A DNA stretch of 9,719 bases from an uncultured bacterium. Its GTDB lineage: Bacteria; Desulfobacterota; Desulfobulbia; Desulfobulbales; Desulfobulbaceae. The stretch is from positions 1 to 9,719 of the forward strand of contig CAITZN010000282.1 of the NCBI GenBank assembly GCA_903896915.1, read 5' to 3'. This document shows, in pieces, positions 6,975 to 9,719 of this stretch. Within the stretch, counting starts at the first letter, position 1. Every line of letters starts with the position of its first letter. Both the position numbers and the translations under genes were made by a program. A model generated the notes under the pieces. It was not told the origin of the DNA. It worked only from the letters and a program-made list of their open reading frames with translations, and did not search any database.

Positions 6975-7158
6975 ACAGCCAAGGCACCTGTTCTCTTCTA
7001 AATGTCCGATAACCGCTCGGAGCGTAGAACTGGACATTAGAACTGACAGGATGACCAGCTGAAGAGTCGAGTCTCCTGGCCTCTCAATGGGGTTTTTCTC
7101 CACAAGAGGTAGGCGGGTAAACAGCCATCCGCCATGTCAGGTTGACCCGGCTTTTTTT
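6975..7158 (+). ncRNA. Candidate structured small RNA of about 184 nt, family not recognised
   Basis: The segment begins at the predicted start of a good promoter and ends in a T-run after a stem, and no convincing protein gene lies in it. Folded by eye, it has three hairpins. Hairpin 1 (6976-7061) stacks CAGC/GCTG, GG/CC, CCTGT/ACAGG, TTCT/AGAA and the perfect AATGTCC/GGACATT (7001-7007 with 7032-7038), capped by CGCT/AGCG. Hairpin 2 (7080-7109) pairs CCTCT/AGAGG and TGGGG/CTCCA around a T5 loop. Hairpin 3 is the terminator. The linker 7062-7079 is unpaired and includes CTCCT, which could pair with a Shine-Dalgarno sequence. The 5' end can instead pair with 7138-7152, which would break hairpin 1's base and the terminator. 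I could not match it to 6S, SRP, tmRNA, RNase P or a known riboswitch. It may be a trans-acting sRNA or an attenuator ahead of the genes downstream. Confidence 0.5.
7111..7158 (+). terminator. Intrinsic terminator ending the candidate small RNA
   Basis: Bases 7111-7122 pair with 7141-7152: ten base pairs with two mismatches (A7119/G7144 and G7113/G7150), including the GC-rich core CGGGT/ACCCG. Seven T residues follow directly (7152-7158). A smaller nested alternative pairs GGCGG with CCGCC (around 7112-7133). The next 160 bases (7159-7321) show no gene, repeat or signal that I can support. Confidence 0.6.
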
Positions 7159-7321
7159 GTTTGTTCCCCCAGTCTTTTCTCCCCCGCTCAATCCTCTCGT
7201 GCTCAACAGGTGTCCTGGAGAGTATGCCTCCGTGCCAATATCTTTTCTGGGTCTGGCTAATCGTTATCGAACCACGCATCATTGCGGTAATGGTTTCCAT
7301 AGTATTGCTTGGATTAAGATT

Positions 7322-7350
7322 TTGGAATAGTTTTTTGTGCCAGCTATAAT
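7322..7350 (+). promoter_or_regulatory. Sigma70-type promoter of the leader peptide/unknown protein/ftsH unit
   Basis: TTGGAA (7322-7327) and a perfect TATAAT (7345-7350) are 17 bases apart. Transcription would begin near 7357, about 32 bases before the leader ORF. Because these genes have a promoter of their own, the structured RNA upstream need not be their leader. Confidence 0.6.
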
Positions 7351-7375
7351 GGTCCCAAAAATCGGGGCAATATGG

Positions 7376-7383
7376 TAAGGAGG
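7376..7383 (+). promoter_or_regulatory. Near-perfect Shine-Dalgarno site of the 18-codon leader ORF
   Basis: TAAGGAGG is the strongest ribosome binding sequence noticed in the window and lies 5 bases before the ATG at 7389. The start of the following larger gene has only GGAG at 7428-7431, so ribosomes probably load first on the short ORF. Confidence 0.75.
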
Positions 7384-7388
7384 AAAAC

Positions 7389-7445
7389 ATGCGGTCAAGC
7401 AAAGGTGTACTTTTTTCTAGTGAACAGGGAGAGCATAATTGGTGA
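7389..7445 (+). CDS. Short leader ORF (18 aa), probably translationally coupled to the next gene
   Basis: ATG to TGA encodes an 18-residue hydrophilic peptide beginning MRSSKG and ending EHNW. Its stop codon TGA (7443-7445) overlaps the GTG start (7442-7444) of the next gene as GTGA, the classic layout for translational coupling. The ORF has a near-perfect ribosome binding site, yet the peptide resembles no family I know and has no signal sequence or obvious run of regulatory codons; the single Trp is the last residue. It may act only to deliver ribosomes, may regulate by where ribosomes pause, or may be the true N-terminus of the next protein if a frameshift (biological or sequencing) occurs near 7440. 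Confidence 0.5.
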   Translation: MRSSKGVLFSSEQGEHNW

Positions 7446-7951
7446 GTATCCAGCAAGAAGATCGATTCATTTATGTTGTCGGCGAACAACAGAGCGCTAT
7501 TATTTCCGAAAGTGCGGAGGTCTTATCCTTCACCCAGCGCAATATGCAGCATATCGACACGAGAGAGCTCGCATCGGTGGTCGCCAATGTTTTCAGCAAA
7601 GGGCAATTTTTTCCAGGTCCTGACGAGGTGGTTACTTCTGTCATTCATGAATTGGTAGGGCGTGCCGAGAATTACAGGACCGCAACCTCCCAAACGGACA
7701 CCGGTCGCTGCACACTCATCACAGCATTCAAACGCCTGGATGAAGAAATCTCCGTCAAGGTGGCGGCCATTATTTCCGTGGAGCCGGGTACCCTGAAAAT
7801 CGAGGAACCGGAGAGCTTTCATGCGCTTTTGCTGGAAAAATTACCCGAGTTTCAGCAGGTCTTCACAGAAGAAGCCTATGCTCTCGATTCAAAAATTTTC
7901 AATATTATAAAGGAAACGGCCCTGCACCATATCAACAAAGAGCTGCAATAA
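7442..7951 (+). CDS. Soluble protein of unknown function upstream of ftsH
   Basis: I do not recognise this 169-aa protein. It has no signal peptide, membrane segment or cysteine-rich motif, and is mildly acidic, so it is probably cytoplasmic. A motif region FSKGQFFPGPDEVV lies at about 53-66. Helical stretches rich in Glu, Lys and Leu make up the C-terminal half, ending in a likely amphipathic helix (about 148-169). The start is GTG 7442, overlapping the leader stop. A TTG at 7439, directly after an in-frame TAA, is an alternative and has better spacing (7 bases) from GGAG at 7428-7431. An FtsH-type protease gene follows after 77 bases on the same strand. Gene order suggests a substrate, adaptor or co-regulated partner of the protease, but nothing in the protein itself shows this. 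Confidence 0.8.
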   Translation: MSIQQEDRFIYVVGEQQSAIISESAEVLSFTQRNMQHIDTRELASVVANVFSKGQFFPGPDEVVTSVIHELVGRAENYRTATSQTDTGRCTLITAFKRLDEEISVKVAAIISVEPGTLKIEEPESFHALLLEKLPEFQQVFTEEAYALDSKIFNIIKETALHHINKELQ

Positions 7952-7976
7952 ATCGATCGGCTGGTTGCAATCAAGG

Positions 7977-8019
7977 CAGCAGGCTTTGCCTGTTGGTATC
8001 CAATTTTTAATTTTTCTTT
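7977..8019 (+). terminator. Hairpin with T-rich tail between the unknown gene and ftsH
   Basis: CAGCAGGC (7977-7984) and GCCTGTTG (7988-7995) form an 8-bp stem (one G-T pair) around a TTT loop. Eight bases later comes a T-rich stretch (8004-8019, broken by AA and C). The delay before the T-run makes it a weak or partial terminator. It may lower ftsH expression relative to the upstream gene or stabilise the upstream mRNA. I found no good separate promoter for ftsH in 7952-8028. Confidence 0.4.
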
Positions 8020-8028
8020 AGCGACCCT

Positions 8029-9719
8029 ATGGACAACAAAAATAAATATAATGTGATCTTTGCTATTTTTGCCGTTTTCGGCATTCTGATCATTCACGAA
8101 ATGTGGGTCGAGCAGCAGAGCATCAAGCCCGTTCCTTACAGCCAGCTCGAAACGCTTCTCCAGCAGGGGAAAGTGGTGGATCTGACCATCCGCGAGAAAT
8201 TCATTATCGGCGAGTTGAAGGAAGCCGACGAAACCGGCAAAAAAATTATTGTCGCCAACCGAGTCGATCCTGGCTTGGCCGAACATCTTTCAAAATATAA
8301 TGTTCCCTACACGCAGGTCTACGAGAGCAAATTCCTGGGGACTCTTCTTTCCTGGATCGTTCCGGCCCTTATCTTTTTTGGTATCTGGATTTTTATTTTC
8401 CGGAAATTCGGCGACAAACAGGGTTTAGGCGGCGGCTTCATGAACATCGGTAAATCAAAGGCCAAAGTCTACGTGGAACATCAGACCGGCGTCACCTTTG
8501 ACGATGTCGCCGGAGTGGAAGAAAGCAAAGCTGAGTTGCAGGAGATTGTCGATTTCCTCAAAGCACCCGATGACTATGGCAAACTCGGAGCACGGATGCC
8601 CAAAGGCGTTCTCCTCGTTGGCCCCCCGGGAACGGGAAAAACGTTGCTGGCCAGGGCGGTGGCCGGTGAGGCCAGTGTTCCCTTCTTCTCGATCAGCGGT
8701 TCGGAATTTGTGGAGATGTTTGTGGGCGTGGGTGCGGCCCGCGTCCGGGATCTTTTCGACCAGGCAAGGAAATCGGCACCGGCGATCATCTTTATTGATG
8801 AACTCGACGCCCTGGGCCGAGCCCGCAGCGCCGCTGGATTGGGGGGCAACGACGAAAGGGAGCAGACCCTCAACCAATTGCTGGTTGAATTGGACGGTTT
8901 CGATCCGTCCAGCGGTCTCGTGCTGCTGGCGGCCACCAACCGTCCCGAAATCCTCGACCCCGCTCTGCTCCGGGCTGGTCGTTTCGACCGGCAGGTACTG
9001 GTTGATCGGCCGGACAAGCTTGGCCGTATCGCCATTCTCGAAGTTCACATGAAAAAAATCCAAATGGGCATCGATGTTGACGCCAGCCAGGTAGCAGATT
9101 TGACTACCGGTTTTTCCGGGGCTGATCTTGCCAATCTGGTAAACGAGGCTGCGTTGCTAGCCACCCGCCGTAAAGCCACACAGGTCGAAATGGCTGATTT
9201 TACGCAGGCGATTGAACGAATCGTGGCGGGTTTAGAGAAAAAAAATCGCCTGCTTAACCCCAGGGAACGGGAGATTGTCGCCTACCATGAAATCGGGCAT
9301 GCCCTGGCGGCTTTGTCTATTCCCGGAACCGATCCCGTCTATAAGATATCGATCATTCCCAGAGGAATTGGGGCGCTTGGCTACACCCTGCAACGGCCGA
9401 CGGAAGACCGTTTTCTTATGACCAAGGAAGAGCTGGAGCATAAGATAGCCGTACTGCTGGGGGGGCGTGCGGCGGAAAAACTCATTTTTAACCACCTGTC
9501 CACCGGAGCAGCCGACGATATCGCCAGGGCCACGGATATTGCCCGGAATATGGTCACCCGCTATGGCATGGATCCGGAAATAGGTTTTGTGGTCTATGAA
9601 GAAAATAATCAGACCTTTATGGGTCAGCACGGCGCCGGAGTAAGCGGTTGTATGATCAGTGACAGCACCGCCCAGCAGATCGACGCCTCCGTGCGGAAAA
9701 TCATTGAGGATACTTTTGC
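8029..9719 (+). CDS. ftsH: FtsH-type ATP-dependent zinc metalloprotease (partial, C-terminus off the right edge)
   Basis: The first 563 residues of a membrane AAA+ protease that pulls out and degrades membrane and some soluble proteins. Transmembrane helix 1 is at about 7-24, a short periplasmic domain at about 28-102, and helix 2 at about 104-124. The ATPase domain has Walker A GPPGTGKT 198-205, pore motif FVGV 231-234, Walker B IIFIDE 253-258 and arginine fingers R315 and R318. The M41 protease domain has the zinc motif HEIGH (420-424) and the likely third zinc ligand D497. Family members are usually 600-650 aa, so perhaps 50-90 residues are missing at the edge. The second-region-of-homology reads LLRAGRFDR, where housekeeping FtsH usually has LLRPGRFDR. 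The usual neighbours tilS or hpt are absent upstream, so this may be an accessory paralogue. The ATG has no clear ribosome binding site and an in-frame stop lies close upstream. It may be cotranscribed with the unknown gene before it. Confidence 0.96.
   Translation, partial: MDNKNKYNVIFAIFAVFGILIIHEMWVEQQSIKPVPYSQLETLLQQGKVVDLTIREKFIIGELKEADETGKKIIVANRVDPGLAEHLSKYNVPYTQVYESKFLGTLLSWIVPALIFFGIWIFIFRKFGDKQGLGGGFMNIGKSKAKVYVEHQTGVTFDDVAGVEESKAELQEIVDFLKAPDDYGKLGARMPKGVLLVGPPGTGKTLLARAVAGEASVPFFSISGSEFVEMFVGVGAARVRDLFDQARKSAPAIIFIDELDALGRARSAAGLGGNDEREQTLNQLLVELDGFDPSSGLVLLAATNRPEILDPALLRAGRFDRQVLVDRPDKLGRIAILEVHMKKIQMGIDVDASQVADLTTGFSGADLANLVNEAALLATRRKATQVEMADFTQAIERIVAGLEKKNRLLNPREREIVAYHEIGHALAALSIPGTDPVYKISIIPRGIGALGYTLQRPTEDRFLMTKEELEHKIAVLLGGRAAEKLIFNHLSTGAADDIARATDIARNMVTRYGMDPEIGFVVYEENNQTFMGQHGAGVSGCMISDSTAQQIDASVRKIIEDTF

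Noticed and set aside
6977..6986. AGCCAAGGCA, which matches the 3' part of the SRP RNA core
   Set aside because: The diagnostic SRP core around GTCCGGAAGGAAGCAGC is absent and the surrounding fold differs, so this is a chance ten-base match.
6975..7158. Identity as 6S RNA on grounds of its length of about 184 nt and a possible 5'-3' closing stem
   Set aside because: The best local fold has separate hairpins rather than one rod with a central bubble, and I cannot see the conserved 6S core. It is kept only as a possibility to test with a covariance model.
7037..7489. Minus-strand open frame of 150 codons across the small RNA and the leader ORF
   Set aside because: No family resemblance, no ribosome site seen, and it covers two promoters, a terminator and the start of a better-supported gene on the other strand.
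8455..9063. Minus-strand open frame of 202 codons opposite ftsH
   Set aside because: It mirrors the conserved AAA+ domain of FtsH and has no family features.
1..9719. CRISPR arrays, tRNA or rRNA genes, insertion sequences and attachment sites
   Set aside because: No regularly spaced repeats, no cloverleaf or rRNA segments, and no transposase or integrase reading frame was seen on either strand.

Overview
The window looks like a chromosomal piece of a Gram-negative bacterium rich in signal transduction. Large PAS-containing histidine kinases of the HDFNN type, a periplasmic-binding-protein kinase, a moderate GC content and sigma70-like promoters with good Shine-Dalgarno sites all fit a Desulfobacterota (deltaproteobacterial) lineage such as the Desulfobulbales. 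That assignment is inference from gene style only; no rRNA or other marker is present.

Region 1 (1-3404, minus strand) is a two-gene sensory operon. A 790-aa membrane histidine kinase has a PhnD-type periplasmic binding domain, like the tetrathionate/thiosulfate sensors TtrS/ThsS. Its gene is followed 41 bases later by a REC-coiled coil-PAS protein that runs off the left edge. The receiver domain carries Asn where the phosphoacceptor Asp should be. A clear -35/-10 pair lies 5' of the operon. Region 2 (3405-3712) is the divergent promoter region. Region 3 (3713-6265, plus strand) is an 850-aa hybrid kinase (Cache sensor, PAS, HisKA, HATPase, REC). It overlaps by 12 bases, tail to tail, a 170-aa membrane-anchored protein of unknown role (6254-6766, minus).

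Region 4 (6767-7388) has no protein gene but is not empty. It holds a block of inverted repeats (6824-6876). It also holds a complete-looking small transcription unit: promoter 6940-6968, about 184 nt of strongly structured RNA starting near 6975, and a terminator ending near 7158. No RNA family I know matches it, and it is the best candidate here for something undescribed. Its 5' end can pair either locally or with the terminator's 3' arm, so it could be a free-standing sRNA or a switch controlling readthrough to the genes downstream.

Region 5 (7322-9719, plus strand) starts with its own promoter. Next comes an 18-codon leader ORF with a near-perfect Shine-Dalgarno site, whose stop codon overlaps the start of an unrecognised 169-aa soluble protein. 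A hairpin with a T-rich tail follows, then an FtsH-type AAA+ zinc metalloprotease cut by the right edge. The FtsH has all its catalytic motifs but sits outside the usual housekeeping ftsH neighbourhood, so it may be an accessory paralogue. The unknown protein, leader and FtsH may form one unit concerned with membrane-protein quality control; this is inference from gene order.
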